Part shown: positions 1 to 12,680 of the stretch, one piece after another | How positions within the stretch are numbered: position 1 is the first letter of the stretch | Layout: each line of letters opens with the position of its first letter | Notes under the pieces: model-generated | Told to the model about the DNA's origin: nothing | Databases searched by the model: none | The model's input: only the letters and a program-made list of their open reading frames with translations | Position numbers and translations under genes: made by a program | Assembly: GCF_043641665.1 (NCBI RefSeq) | Contig: NC_092199.1 | Coordinates: 16,920,649 to 16,984,648 of the forward strand | Direction: 5' to 3' | Origin: Enoplosus armatus | Lineage: Eukaryota; Chordata; Actinopteri; Centrarchiformes; Enoplosidae | Length of the DNA: 64,000 nt

Positions 1-3000
1 CAAGCAAGAAACAACAAGCCAGTAATGATTTCCTCTAGCCTAAAAGGCTAGAAAGAATGCTGAGTAGCACTGACACATGCCGTGTTTTTGTTGGTGTGTT
101 TGTTGAAGATTTTGACAACTTCCTTCAACAAAACCATAAGATTTCCCCAAAAAAAAAGTATATATTTTTTTTTTAAAAGTAGGCCGTGGTCCGGCCACAA
201 GCCCAGTCACACGGTGCATAATGATGAGCTGAAACAGAATCAGTTCTCCTCTCTCTTACGTAAAAACTTATGTCCCCAAACTGTGTCGCACCCTGACTGC
301 TAATTCGTGATCTGACTGCCAGCTGAAAAATATGCAGACCAGAACCGGGTGTAATCCACTTTCCAAGCCCCTCCGGCGACAGCGGCGCTCCCCCCAGCTG
401 TGTTACTGACACGTATTTGCCTGAAATTGCTCGTATTATCTGCTTTTATGAGTCACACACACTGAATGCGGGTATATTCACAGCAGCAGACTCAGACCGG
501 TCATAAAAACCGAGACCTTTACTCTGAGTGAGGACTCCTTCACCACAGTTTTTTTTATTGTTGCTGATATTTTACCATGAATTGCACCACTGGGCTCTGA
601 ATACATTTCAAGGCTGCACGGCCAGTAAAACCTCTTCAATAAATACTCTTTAACGTCATAATGCAAGGAAGTGAATGGCCAGAAAGTGAGGCTCTTTTCT
701 AAATTACTGCAATACACTTACCAAAAAGAACACAAGTAAGTTCTATTTATTATTCTGCTGTCATAGCCCCCTCCCCCCCAGTTAGTTCTTCAGTGGGGCA
801 GCTAGACCCATGTATATGATATTTAGAATCACTACTGACATTAGCAAGCTAGGGTACCCAGCCAAGCTAGATAGCCTGCTAGCTTATATTCAGTATCTGT
901 ATTCTGATAGAAAAGCGGAAGTTGGCGTTACCTTAAAATCAGGCAAACGTTGTATTTTCTAACCTAGTGTGCATTGGCTATACAATAGTTATTCCTTCAA
1001 AGCATCACATTGATTTAATATTGGCATTTAATTCATTATGAAATATATTTTCACATCCTTGTACTGTATGTATCATCCCTTGAAAAATGGAAAAATTGTT
1101 TTAGTTTATATTTTCTTACACACACACAAAAATACAATTTCAGACTTTAATTTGAGAGCAGCAGGAATAATATGCAACAACAGGACCGCGTGTACTTGTT
1201 TTTGACCCGTTAAAAATCAAACAACACCAAAGAGCCTTGGGTGACGGAGAGCAAACAGCGCTTTCAGACACTTTAAAGTCTGCACAGCAGACTGGTGGGA
1301 GACTGAGAAGAAGAAAAAAAACACTATACCCATACTACTTGTTGATTTGAAATGAACGAGGACGTGGTCTGCGTGACTGTGTTAGTTGTCCAGCTGACAT
1401 CTTTTTCTTGATTCCTGCAGGCACCCTGCACCTCTCGCCCTCTCTTATGCTTCCAATCTGTCGGTTAGCCCCCGACTCTTCCTCTCCTTTCACCCTTTTT
1501 CTTTGCCGGTCAGCATTGTGTCCGTCCTTGGACCTGAAACGGAAACCATCCCAGGCCTCCTAATCTCAGGTAATGGAAGAAAATTGGTCTCATCCCCCTT
1601 TCCTCTTCCATCATGAGCCTCCTGACCTCCAGGGAAGCCTCTTCTGCTATTTTAATGAATGCCGAGTTAAAAATAAATGGCAACATTAAATCCTGTAAGC
1701 CATAGTCTGTGCAGTCTGCTCGCAAGTCCAGTTTTAAAACAGCATTAGAGTCCTGAGGTGCACGCTTTTCCCTGGCCAGGTGGCAGAACTTTGCTCATTT
1801 AGACTAAATCAAAAGTTGTACACGACATTATTTTTCTATGCAGAAATAATTAAATTGTTTCATCCCTCAATTAGTCCGATTCACGAGCAGATTTCGTCAA
1901 ATGAGAAGGAAACTGAAAGGCACTTGGCTTCATTAGCAGAGTAATTTACGGCACAATGACCTCGAATTGAACACGTTTGCCTTAAGACTTTTTGTTTTTT
2001 ACTTCTTCGCAGTAAATGCCATTCACTCGCGAATCAGCAACAAATGGGCACAAACCAAGAGCGTACCACACACAGAGATGATTCTGATTGTACAAAACAT
2101 CTGCTTTATTCTGTACCTACTGAATACGTTTTCTTTCATTATTATTGTAAATCTGAGAGCAAAATGAATGTTTAAAATACATATACACAATAGATTAAGA
2201 AGAAAAAAAAAAACAATAGGCAGTCGGTAAAATGGCTGTGAGGCCGCTTTAAAACTTAATGCGAGATTCTGTAGCTTTGCCCTTATTTCAGTCCGATTTG
2301 GGCTCCATGAGTCCAGAGAATAAAATGGTCATGCTCAAACGTTAACTTTTAACAGCTTCAAACTATCTCGAAAACCTCCACGCTGCATTTATTAAGTCGT
2401 CTTTGTGAACTTACGGCAAGCCATTTCACCTGATGGCCTGCAACCTACCCGTCTGATAGACTGATGAATGGTATTCACATGTAAACTTTTCGGTTGGACA
2501 TGCTGTTGCTAATTTAGCTAATAAATGACATCCATGTCACGCTGACCCCACATAAAAATGACTCTACTTGTGATCCAGTGACCAAACATTAAAAAAGGCC
2601 ACACAAGTTGAGAGATGTGCCCATTTTTTCTTTTTTTATACCAGCAGACATTTTGACTGATATCATAGCAAAGGGAAAGCCAGATGTCACCAACAGCATT
2701 AACAATGGCTCCGTTCTATTCGGGTGTCTCAGTAAGTCAAGAAAGTGTGACTGCGAGCAGGACCCCTCAAACTGGAGCAGCTAAATGGAATTCAGCAAGC
2801 ATTCATGTTATTGTTCCCACCTGTGACATGTCAAAATATTTCACTAAGTTCCCTCTTACTTACACTTTGGTTCTTTTGAAAAGAGAACACACCTGAAATG
2901 ATGAACTAAAGCCACTGCTCAGTTACAAATGCAAAACAACAAACACAGTATGTTAGCCACTTTTCCATTCGCATTACCGTAGCCCAACACTAGCTCGCGC

Positions 3001-4217
3001 TAAGCTAACGCTAACTTGATTAAACTAAGCGTTAGAAAGAGTAGAAAATAGTTCAAAATGAATTTAAAAAACAAACCACATCTTAATATTTCAGTATTAC
3101 AACAGATGCTAACCTTGTGCCTCTTCGAGGGGTGGGGTGGGGGGGGGGCTAATATATTCAACGTTTCAGTGCTTTCATTTGACTGTTTCTCCTCTCTACC
3201 GTTGCGCACAGGAGGAACTTCTTGTAAGCAACAGGGTCATTTTCAAAATAAAAGCCCTTCTAAAACGAAACAGGAAATACGACAATATGCGCTTAAAACG
3301 GGGGAAACCCCCCCCCCACATAAAAACGCAATGAAAGCAACAAAAAAGACAGAGATAGCTCTTTTCTAGAGCTAAAACATAAATTGGGTTATTTACTATC
3401 TGAGGCTAATATGAGGTTCCAGCGATCAGTTCCAAACGAAAACTGACCAAAAACTGTTTCAGTATTCATTTGGGCACTGACTATTGTTTTAAGGCGGACG
3501 CAAAAAGAAATTGTGAACCTATCCTTTAATGCCAATACTGCAGCTAGCTGACAATGCGTAGCACAGCACTGATCAGGCTTCCCCCATATCTCGCTCTTCC
3601 ACTCTCCATCAAAAATAGGCCACTTTTTTTTTTTGCACTTTTCATAGAGTTGAAATGCCAAGCACGCTCGAGACCGTTAAAAAATATTAGCAGGGACAAT
3701 GCCTGAGCGCCTCCACATCCACGTGATCAGGCTCAAGCAGCTGGCCCCCGTGTTACACTGTGTTTTAATTAAGTCTTGGAGATCTACTTGATTAACTTTT
3801 CATGCATAATTTGGTGTTGCCGTCATAAAGTTGCTCCATTCAAACCACTGAGGTCCATTAGTTCGAGTCAGCTCAGATCAGGACGCTGTTTGTGTGAACT
3901 GCTGTCGAGCAAGGCTGAACATCTGAGAGTTTCAGAACACACACACACACACATACACACACAAGCAGGCCGTGGGCGTGTGTAGAGGCTGATGTGGTGT
4001 TCCAGACAGGCAGTGCTGCTCTGTAATTGGCTGAGCCAGCTCGTTAAGGGCTGTGTTCCAGCCCCAAGCGTGCCCCCTCCTCCCCAAAGTGCCCGGCAGC
4101 GGCTTTCATCCAGACCGCCGTTCTCGGCCTTCGAAACACACCAGACCCGTGACTCTGCAGCAATTACCACCCATCAGCCTGTAAACAAACTGCCAGGCCA
4201 GGCTGTGTTTAAACCCT

Positions 4218-4219
<2 letters not shown>
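1..4219. other. Non-coding stretch, no gene seen
   Basis: No open reading frame here resembles a known protein or has the splice context of a real exon; the frames present are short and low in complexity. Visible content is homopolymer runs (for example G9 near 3141 and C9 near 3311) and a short (CA)n at about 3938-3963. The AT-rich stretch 1790-1985, with repeated ATTA/TAAT-type words, has the look of a conserved non-coding element, but that is a guess without an alignment. Confidence 0.6.

Positions 4220-4273
<54 letters not shown>
4220..4273. repeat. (GT)n microsatellite
   Basis: Uninterrupted GT dinucleotide tract of 54 bases, seen directly. It makes the valine/cysteine-rich open frames crossing this position meaningless as proteins. 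Confidence 0.97.
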
Positions 4274-4277
<4 letters not shown>

Positions 4278-5453
4278 AGTATAGTTCATATACAGTACAG
4301 TATGTGGTTTCCTGTTCTTGTGTCTCCTCAGTTTTGCAAAAGGCAAATACAGCTCTATTACCATAAATGGAACCATAACAAGTCACACTGAGCCATTACA
4401 AATTAAAGGACTGGAACAGCAGCAGGAAATGGACCTCCAAATCACAGAGAATCAAATTACTCTGCGTGTGTTATTGGTGGAAGCGTGCCCCGCCGCATAA
4501 TTAAATGGCTGCGTTTTGGGATTTGCGAGCACGATGACAAAGCTCGACAATCAGGCGAGGTTGCGGCGAAGGATCGCAGATATCAGACCAAAAGGAGGCC
4601 CGCTGAGGGCTTACCGCCGCTGTCAGAGATTTGCTGTGGGGGGGGGATTAACTGGAAATCTGAGGTTGTTTATTAGAATCCCAGGTTGTTTGTTTGGTCT
4701 CGTGCTACTTCTCTCTCAGATTTCAATGAGGATTCAGTGGGAAATCTCCAAATCCCCACTCCCTCACTTATCAAGCCACTGCGGCGAGCGAGCTAATCCG
4801 TGGCGACAAGAGATAAATGCTGGGGCCTTGCTGTGTTTCAGCAAGGTAAGCTGGCTTGTTGGGTGCCGAGTACGTTTGAAAGGATCACTTCATCCAAATC
4901 ACACACACACACACAAAACATGTTCCCTTTCCCTTACACTTAAAAAGTTATCCGTCCATGCAGATGGGGTTTTGAGAGATCCCTCTCGGAGATTTCAGTT
5001 GAGGTGTATTGAATTTCACTTGTGATATCGAAAGCATTTCTTTCTACTTCTAGAAACGCTTTTTTAAATATTTATTTTTCAACTTTTACAAAGAATTACT
5101 GGAGAAGACAGCAGTTTTTAATAGTTTTTAATATGGCGGCTTAATCTTGTGGCCGTATTGCTGCCGTTTATGGAACATGTATTGGTGTTGGAGATCTGCA
5201 GTACGTCTAGTTGTTCTCATTGGACAGTTGACAAATATTCAGCTTATTAAATATTCTGAATAATAAATATTCTTCTTGCAGACCTTGAAGGCCCCGTGCT
5301 GAAACACATTGGTAGAATAAATTGTTGTCTTCTGCTCAGCCTTGAATAATTAATAACCTTTTACACGTTAGAAACAGAACTCATTCTTATTCAAAAAAAA
5401 CATCCGGCCATCTACACAGGGCATGGAGCAGTTGTGCTTCCATTTACACTCAT

Positions 5454-5458
<5 letters not shown>

Positions 5459-5492
<34 letters not shown>
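5459..5492. repeat. (TA)n microsatellite
   Basis: Pure TA dinucleotide tract, seen directly. It forms the poly Tyr-Ile open frame at this position, which is not a gene. Confidence 0.95.
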
Positions 5493-5496
<4 letters not shown>

Positions 5497-5984
5497 CACC
5501 TGCCACCCAAAGAGTCTTTAAAAGAGATGGACATGAAAATGAAAACTCCTGTGTCAATGTTGTTACATGCTAAATATGTGTCAAATAGCTTTCAATTCTC
5601 TAACACGTACAATTATTGTTATTTTTGATGACCTGTTCTTGAACTCAGTTGCATAAATGTATCCAATCAAATGTGATTTGGGGCAACCAGCTAACCACAC
5701 CCATCACGTAAAAACCACACTTCACCCTTTTCCTCCTCCTCCTGATAACAAAGAGGGTGGGGGTGGGGGGGATGAGCTCTGTGTCCCTCCACAGCTCCAC
5801 ATTTTCAGTTTTCAACCTTCATGCCTGACGCAAGATACGTGTAATTTCTCATAGGTCAGTTATAGGCCATTATTATTTTTATTATTATTATTATTATTAT
5901 TAGGTACACCTTTTGGGTTGTCTGGTTGTGACTGGTATTTTCCTCCAGGTAATTGCTCTACCTGATTGACAGTTTGACCTCTGA

Positions 5985-6240
5985 CCTTCTGGTAAGCAGG
6001 GGGAAACAGCTAGCTGGACCAAATATTGTTTTAGGTTTTGTTTGTTTTTTTAACATTTCTGTTTTTATATGGAGTAGGCAGATTTTTTTTAACATTGAAC
6101 AGAGCAAGGCTAGCTGTTTCCCTCTGCTTCCAACCTTTACGCTAAGCTACACTAATCGCCTCCTGACTGTAGCTACATACTTAACGGACATATTCAGTTC
6201 ATCAAAGTCTCTGTAAAAATGCAAATTATTCCCAAAATAT
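5985..6240. repeat. Dispersed fish repeat, degenerate copy
   Basis: The segment opens with GGGGGAAACAGCTAGCTGG and, about 100 bases on, contains an inverted counterpart (CAAGGCTAGCTGTTTCCCTC), followed by CTAAGCTACACTAATCG-like sequence. This arrangement resembles a short interspersed repeat I know from perch-like fish. The family name is not certain and the boundaries are approximate. Confidence 0.5.
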
Positions 6241-7904
6241 CAACCTATTCTTCTAAGAAGCCCACTGCAGACACGAGCACTTGTTATATGTATGTTATGT
6301 GTATGTGAAAAGGTTTTCTGATTCCACTGTCCCTCTCTCTAGGAACTCACCATCACAATGCTCAACACGAGAACAAGGGACATATGGAACATTTAAATGG
6401 CTCAACGCCGTACTATACGTTTAGGTTCTGTTGCTCCAGAAGCTTCTTGGATGATGATTGTAAATGAATGTGTGTGAATATTCACTGTCAGTGTGGTAAA
6501 TGTCTAAATGATGCTGGCGACAGTTGCTACCGATAGATAGCTAGCTTGATTGGGAGGCTGCTGGAGTTGCAGTAACGTTATAGCAGCGTCAGACTCTCCG
6601 TCTACAACTAAATCTCAGGCTAGCCTAGCTCAAACAGTTGGCTATTAACAGGCTAAACAACACTTAGCCTGACGATACCTGGTGATTCAATCAAATATGT
6701 ACAGATGTCTGGATAAGCAATGTCTGGCCACTGTGTTGGGTCTTTGACGGGGGAAGACGGCTGGTGTACTGCCAGTTGGCAACTGTTGCGCAGCTAACTG
6801 AACCAACTGGCAAAACGTGTGATAGCTTGCTATTACATGACTCATTTATGAGGAGTAAAAAAGAGAATATGGTCGACACATCGGACTTGATAATTAACAA
6901 TGATTTTTAAGATTTTAAATGACATTTTAAAAAAAAATGATGCTACAGCGACTTCCTGTTCACACGCTGATTGCAAGGACACAACAGTAGCGCCGCTCAA
7001 TCGAGCGAACCATTTAGACATTGCGACTCTGTACTAGCTGAAGACATTTCAAGTTTTAATGGTGCAACCAGATCAGAGTAAAATCACTAGCGTGAATGCT
7101 AGCTAGCTGCTACTAAGAAGGACTTCACACACACAAATGTACTCACAGATTTATGAATAGCTGGTGCGGCCCAGTCCAGCACATAACAAAAGTTTTATCT
7201 TTCCTTCTTATCTGGAGTCTCCAGCTCGCCTTCTTTTCTTCACCCCTTGGCGTGAGCGACGTGTCTCCTCCCATGCCATCCTTAGTGGGCACCTGACAGG
7301 CTCAATGAAAGGCAGCTGGCAGGACAGTATTGAAGAATGAAGTGAATAATTTATCTGAGCATCTGGGCCCCATGTCCCTCATTCATCTCAGCCCTCAGCC
7401 ACCCCCCCCCCCCCCCCCCCCTCCATCCTCTTCATCTCGCTCCCGTCTCTCTCTCTCTCTCTTTCACCCTGCACCCACACATCTGTCAAGAAGAGCTTTT
7501 CTTTTTCTCTTTTCTTTTTTTTTCCCCAACTAAAGCATAACTGGGCGCTGTTCTGCTTTTTCCCTTCACTGTCTTCTTTAAGCCTCCCTCATTCTCTTTA
7601 CTCCTGTAGGTTCTAATGATCTGCATTTAGCTTGCCATCCAAATTTTGAAATATGGTCTTGCGTGATTATTTTGCACGTAATTATTTTGTATGAGCAAAA
7701 ACAGAGAACTGGACATTTCATGGCCCGCCTAATGAAATCAGGGGATTGGTGAGTAATAAACAGTAATGTTCACCGATATATATAAATCCGTGGGTGTGTG
7801 GCTATCCAAGCAACAGATTTACATATCTGCCAACATTAATATTTACTGAAATATAACTTCAGAGTTCTTAGTCAAGTCAATTTTCATTTCTCTAGCCCAA
7901 TATT

Positions 7905-8245
7905 CCTTTGGTGAAACTACAAAGAATTATCACCCAACTCTTCAGGTCGACAGAGTTTTCGTGTCTTTCAGCTCATTGATGATGACGCCTCTGATGAGCC
8001 TGTACACTACCTGCCCAGCACCAAACCACAGACAGACAAATTCGTAACCTGCCAACATAGTGGAGCATTAAAAAGCTCATTTCTCTCAGGAAGTGGGGGA
8101 GAACAAATTGAGCAATAAAAAATTCTGGATGTGTCAATACGGTGCGCAACGGCTTGCAAGTTAAACAGGTGATGGGTCTTTTAGCTTGCTGCGCTGCCCC
8201 CAAGTGGCCAAAACATGAATTGCTACTGCTTGAAAGCATGTTCAT
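7905..8245 (+). repeat. Degenerate copy of the GCAGCTTTAA-ended repeat family
   Basis: It shares an ordered set of words with the other copies in the window: AGAATTATCACCCAACTCT, then TTTCAGCTCATTG, then CTGCCCAGCACCAAA with CAGACAGACA, then AACATAGTGGAGCATT, and finally CCCCCAAGTGGCCAAAACAT. The order and spacing match the copy in glp2r intron 12 and the short copy at 47,227. Both ends are eroded. Confidence 0.7.
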
Positions 8246-9829
8246 GTTCTGCCAGGTTTTTACTAAAAATTGCAACCTGTGTCACTGCCAGTGTAGGTTC
8301 ACGTTTTTCCGAGATGGTAACTGCAGAACATGAAGGTGCTTTCAGATTGAGTGCAAAGCGATTTTTTTTTTTACTATTTGTGTGAATAAACCACCGTGAC
8401 TGTTAGCGCAGCACTAAATTGTATACATTGGCTGTAACTCGGCGGCAACGTATGCCCCGATCGTGTATGTCAGGAGCGTGCCTCTGTGAGTGGCTGTGCG
8501 ACGCTGTAGACAAACATTATGCTGTAATTTCTCTTACGTTTTCCATCTTCACCACATGTTCCCCTAAAGTCGCCGAGAGCAAAGTTGCCTCTTTTCTCAT
8601 CCACTTGTGTCTTTGCACTGATTCTATATGCAATTGTGGTTAAATGTTGTCATGTCATCTTTGGTCATGCTGTCCAAAGAATGAAAAGTTGGTAATATTC
8701 TGTATTCATAAAGAGATGTTCTTCAGTGTGAAGGCTACAGTAAATAAAACAACAGAGTGAGGCAGTGGAGAGGAATGAAGAGATTCTCCGAAGGAAGACG
8801 ACTGGGGAATGTATTAACAGCCTGGCAAGTTATGGAGGGTTGTTTTTAATCCCTTTGCCTGGTTTCATTAGAGCGTGCCGTCATTCGTCATTGATCACTG
8901 GTTGTCATGGAGGATATGTGGCAGCCTCGAGCCCCATCGGCTCTGTTCCATTCGGCAACATGCTGGGCTCTTAATGGAATGATTCACTCTGAGAGAGAGA
9001 CAGACGGGCAGGGAGAGAGAGAGAGGGAGAGAGAGACGGACTCACACACACACACACACACACACACCCACCCAGAGAAAGGTCACAGAACTCTTTAACC
9101 CCTCCGGCTAACAGTGAGATAGCACGATGGGTGGGTGGTGTCGCAGCATGGCTTCAAAGGCTTCTAATGTTGTGGAGTGTGCGATCGCACAGAGTGGAGA
9201 ACATTTCCTTCACTGTCCCGGGTCCCCCAGTGGTTTCCAATTGACCATCAACAAGCTGATTATTCTGATCTTTAAACCTCATTTAAAATGAAGCTGCAAA
9301 AACATGGCTGCAAATGCTGCCTCTGGTCACGGCTGCTTTCACACCTGCAGTTCATTTCACGTGTTTTGGAACCAAAGGAGGAAAAAAAAAAAAAAAGAGA
9401 CATTATTGTGCTTTCCTTCTGGCTTTGTGTTCACACTGACTCGGTACAGTCTGCAGTAACTGGCTGTCATGTGCCCACATGTCAGCAGGTAGACAGGACG
9501 GGACTTATAAGCATAATATTAAGATTGGGATCGTAACATTTTAATGAGGAAGTGCCAAAACGGGGAAGATCCCGCAAATGTGTTACCATGGTTGCCGAGT
9601 GATCTTTCGTCACTATATAGAGATTGCATATATGGATTGCTTCCGCCACAGTTCCGTCTGTCAGCAGGACAGTTTCGCTTTCGATTTCAAGCAAGAATCA
9701 CGTCTAGTATTGCAAAATCCGATGGTTGGTCAGCCTTGCTTTCACACCACAAACTCGATCCAGTCGTTGGGTCCATATAATGAAGGGACACATTTCCTCT
9801 GAAATAAAGTACGTACAATATGATTGTTG
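8246..9829. other. Non-coding stretch, no gene seen
   Basis: No coding exon supported. A (CA)n tract lies at about 9042-9068, preceded by a GA-rich run. The segment 8740-8990 is of mixed composition without repeats and could be a conserved element. This is a suspicion only. Confidence 0.55.
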
Positions 9830-10196
9830 GCTAATAGTGTTTTGGCTGTCACACCTGATTATCCAAATTTAGGTTTTTCTTCAGTTTCTTTGCAAAGAAC
9901 CAACGTGAAGCCTAAATTAGCAAGACAAACTGCCATCTGTGGATTGCAATGTTGGTCCATCACTTTGCTTCGGGTTGAAATATGTCACCATCGTCAGTCA
10001 AATTTTTGACTTTGGTTCATGACCAAATACCTGCAAAACTAATGGTATTCCCTGCAGCCTCAGCTGTACTTTGTATTTCGTGCTAATAAGCAAATGTTAG
10101 AATGCTAACATGCTAAATTTAGATGGTGAACATGGCAAAATTCACAACTGTTTGACACCATTAGCATTGTCAGCGTGAGCATGTTAGCAAGGTGAC
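9830..10196 (+). repeat. TTAGCATGCTAAC-type dispersed repeat, left part
   Basis: The sequence runs through GACCAAATACCTGCAAAACT, then TGTACTTTGTATTTCGTGCT, then AGCAAATGTTAGAATGCTAA. This word series recurs at 48,630-48,905 and is common in percomorph genomes. The copy is interrupted after GTTAGCAAGGTGAC and resumes at 11,839 with GGTGACATTAGCATTTAGC, so a later element landed inside it. The 5' boundary is approximate. Confidence 0.7.
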
Positions 10197-10972
10197 GCAC
10201 GTGGGAGAAGTTTACCTTCAGGCCTTTCTGGCAGAAAGGCTTTAGAAAGTCAGGTGACGTGGTACAAAGTACAAAGTCTGCGTACGGGGCAGTTCAGGGT
10301 GGATGGATGGATGGATCAAACACTGGATGTTCACCCAGGAGACAGCTGTTTGTGTCCCGTGTGAAACCAAAAGTCAACGTTGACTTATTATTGTAACCCT
10401 TTCACCATAGGCTCGTAATAAGAGGAACACTTTATGTGATGCTCATTAAAGTATTAGTCCCCTTTAAACACCCAGTACTTGGTAAAATGGTGAAAGAGAC
10501 ATCCCATTGTAAAATAAACTTGTCTAGGGTAAACTATGATTCTCACACTCTCTAGAAACTAATGAGAGGCTAAGAGAACAACTCTGATTTTTAATAAACC
10601 CAAATAATATTTCCGTGGAAATATGAATAAGCCTGTTCTGTTGCACAGCATATACAGTGAAACGACAACACAAAACACAGCATCTCAGGTTCAAACTTGT
10701 ATTAACTGAATGCAGGAATTCCACACACAGGGAAACACGATATGAAAAAATGAACACAAAACAACCCAGAAAGACCCGGGGCAATCTTTTTAAGTCTTCA
10801 GTCTGTGTAAATCTGAGCGCACTCTTAGTTTGAGTTGAAGCAAGCTTGCAATAGTTCGTTGGCGCGCTAACCTGTACAGCAGTTCCTCCTTGTGTGGAGT
10901 GAGAACAGCTCCTACCACGTCGGGGTTGAACAGCAGGCATGAACGGGGATGAACAGCAGGCGCAACCCCCCC

Positions 10973-11007
<35 letters not shown>

Positions 11008-11838
11008 CGGCGCTGGGCGGAGTATCCACGTCGATCGCCGAAGCTCCTTCCCAACCGCAGGGTCCCTCTTGTCCGTGCGAGCGACGATTTCGATCGACGT
11101 CCTTTCCAAGATGACGACAGTTTGGCTAACTTAGCTAAACTCAGCTAAACTTCTCACTAAACTCCCCCCACGGCGAAAAAAGACATTAAACAGTCTCTCA
11201 CACACGTCAGAGCGCGGCTCCGGCAGCACTTTAACACAGTCCGGTAAAAGTTCACAACGGAAAATACACAGTCTGTGACGAGCCTCGCTCGTGCAGGCTT
11301 CTTCGTCTTCCCCGTTTCTCTCATCTAGTTTTCCCTCCTTACCCAGAATTCCACAGGAAATTAAAACCTTCCCGGTCATTTATTCTCTTAAGTAAACAAG
11401 AACTTTTATTAAGCTGTTAAGGAACTGAATAAACCTTGAAACATCCTGACAGATACATATTGACTGTATCACTGAACAGAGTAATATAATTGTAATGTAA
11501 CTACAGAATGATATTATAGATGCCCAAACTGCAAATTAACACGAGAGAAACAAATACAAAATATCTGATACAAATCAGGTTATTACATTATTTTAATCCA
11601 AACCTCTGTCTTTTCCCGAACCCAACCAAACTGCGACCTGTAACATTGTGAAATGGTTGCAGTTTGGTTAGGTTTAGGCACCAAGACTACTTGGTTAGGT
11701 TGTCTGGCAGAAAGGCTTTCTCAACACACGGTTGGTTAACATCGTCACATGGTCACAGTTTGGTTGGGTGTAGGCTCCAAAACTACTTGGCTGGGCTTTC
11801 TGCCAGAAAGCCCTGAGAGCAAACTTCTCCCATGTGCC
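10197..11838. mobile_element. Nested inverted-repeat-bounded insertion (hAT-like by duplication length)
   Basis: The left end (GCACGTGGGAGAAGTTT, followed by TTTCTGGCAGAAAG) is matched in inverse orientation at the right end (CTTTCTGCCAGAAAG, then ACTTCTCCCATGTGC), giving inverted repeats of about 42 bases that are mostly identical. The flanks AAGGTGAC and ATGGTGAC form an 8-base target duplication with one mismatch, and the flanking repeat reads through when the insert is removed. The interior holds GTTTGGTTAGGTTTAGGCACC-type sequence, a (CA)n tract at about 10,977-11,005 and a CpG-rich patch. No transposase frame is recognisable, so the element is non-autonomous or composite. An 8-base duplication suggests hAT, but the terminal bases are not a typical hAT end. 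Confidence 0.6.
10999..11345. other. CpG-rich patch inside the nested insertion
   Basis: CG dinucleotides are much denser here than in the surrounding AT-rich DNA (for example CGATCGCCG, GCGAGCGACG, CGATCGACG). A minus-strand open frame of 82 codons (11,131-11,379) lies across it but resembles nothing I recognise. It may be the promoter end of a transposon-carried or captured sequence. No function is claimed. Confidence 0.4.
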
Positions 11839-11935
11839 ATGGTGACATTAGCATTTAGCTCAAAGCACAGCTATGCCAAAGTACAGCCTCACACAACTGC
11901 TAGCGTACATATAGACTCTTAGTCTTTGCATTAAC
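11839..11935 (+). repeat. TTAGCATGCTAAC-type dispersed repeat, right part
   Basis: It continues the copy broken at 10,196, with the word series ATTAGCATTTAGCTCAAAGC, GTACAGCCTCACACAACTGC, AGACTCTTAGTCTT. The same order follows the GTTAGCA block in the copy at 48,630. Confidence 0.7.
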
Positions 11936-12289
11936 TGTTAAGTTTAGGGAAAGTATTTTAGTTGACAAACCATGGTAATCTGCCATAATAACAATCTTTC
12001 CTTAACCATACAGTAATTGCCATATCCAGATATTGTTGGAAGCGAGAATTGTGGAAAAACCTCCACGAACCCAAGTGGGGTTTCGCAGAATCATCCGATA
12101 TCAATGTTCTTGCTTAACAATAGCCGTCGTCCAGTGTGTTTTGCATTCATGTTCTCAAGAAAAACAATGTTTGCAGATGCAGTTATGTGTTAGCTGCTTA
12201 GTCTTGGTAGGTTTGAAGAATCTTAAAAGGTCCATTTGTCCGTCTTCTCATATGTCAGTGAGAGTCACCCCATTCTCCCCGCTGTCTCC
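11936..12289. other. Non-coding stretch, nothing recognised
   Basis: AT-rich sequence with short open frames that lack splice context. No repeat or gene identified. Confidence 0.5.
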
Positions 12290-12680
12290 TGACCTCACTA
12301 ATGATTGTCATTTGGACCGAACTGTCCAGCAGCGGGTGTTTATGATCTTCCAGGGAAGAGAGTCGGGCTGCCACTTCATTAGGAAGCCCATAATGGCGGG
12401 CTGCTGTTTATATGTGTGACAGCCAGCCACAGCCTCTGATAAGGAGATAATGGCGCGGCTCTGCTGTGGAATGAGAGGAAATACAGGGAGGAGGAGGAGG
12501 AGGAGGAGGAGGGAGGGAGGGATGAAAACAAACATACTAATAGGATCAAGAGAAATGTAGGCCAGAAGAGCTACAATCTTCAATCATACATCATTAGTTA
12601 ATATCAGGCTGGCAGCGGAGATAAATATTAGTGTTCCGTCAGCCAAAAGGGGCTGACAAAGAGGCTGTGTGTCAAAGTGG
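12290..12680. other. Candidate conserved non-coding element
   Basis: Apart from a GGA tract at 12,485-12,521, this is mixed, non-repetitive sequence rich in homeodomain and GATA-like core words (CATTAGG, CTGATAAGGAGATAATGG, CATTAGTTAATATC, AGATAAATATTAG). It shows no coding signature. Word content alone is weak evidence. Confidence 0.25.
12485..12521. repeat. (GGA)n microsatellite
   Basis: GGA trinucleotide tract ending in GGGAGGGAGGG, seen directly. Confidence 0.9.

Larger units (their letters stand above)
4274..7904. other. Non-coding stretch with simple repeats
   Basis: No gene recognised. It holds the TA tract at 5459-5492, a TTA-type tract near 5866-5902, a repeat copy at 5985-6240, and a C-rich run near 7401-7422 followed by a pyrimidine-rich stretch to about 7525. 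The GC-richer, purine-mixed segment 4470-4640 lacks obvious repeats and might be regulatory, with no direct support. Confidence 0.55.

Noticed and set aside
2684..2896. Possible exon with Cys-rich frame (GCLSKSRKCDCEQD in the alternative frame)
   Set aside because: The frame closes soon, splice sites are not convincing and no family fits.
10524..11054. 176-codon minus-strand open frame
   Set aside because: It runs through a (CA)n tract (reading as repeated Cys-Val) and an inserted repeat element; no domain or family resemblance.
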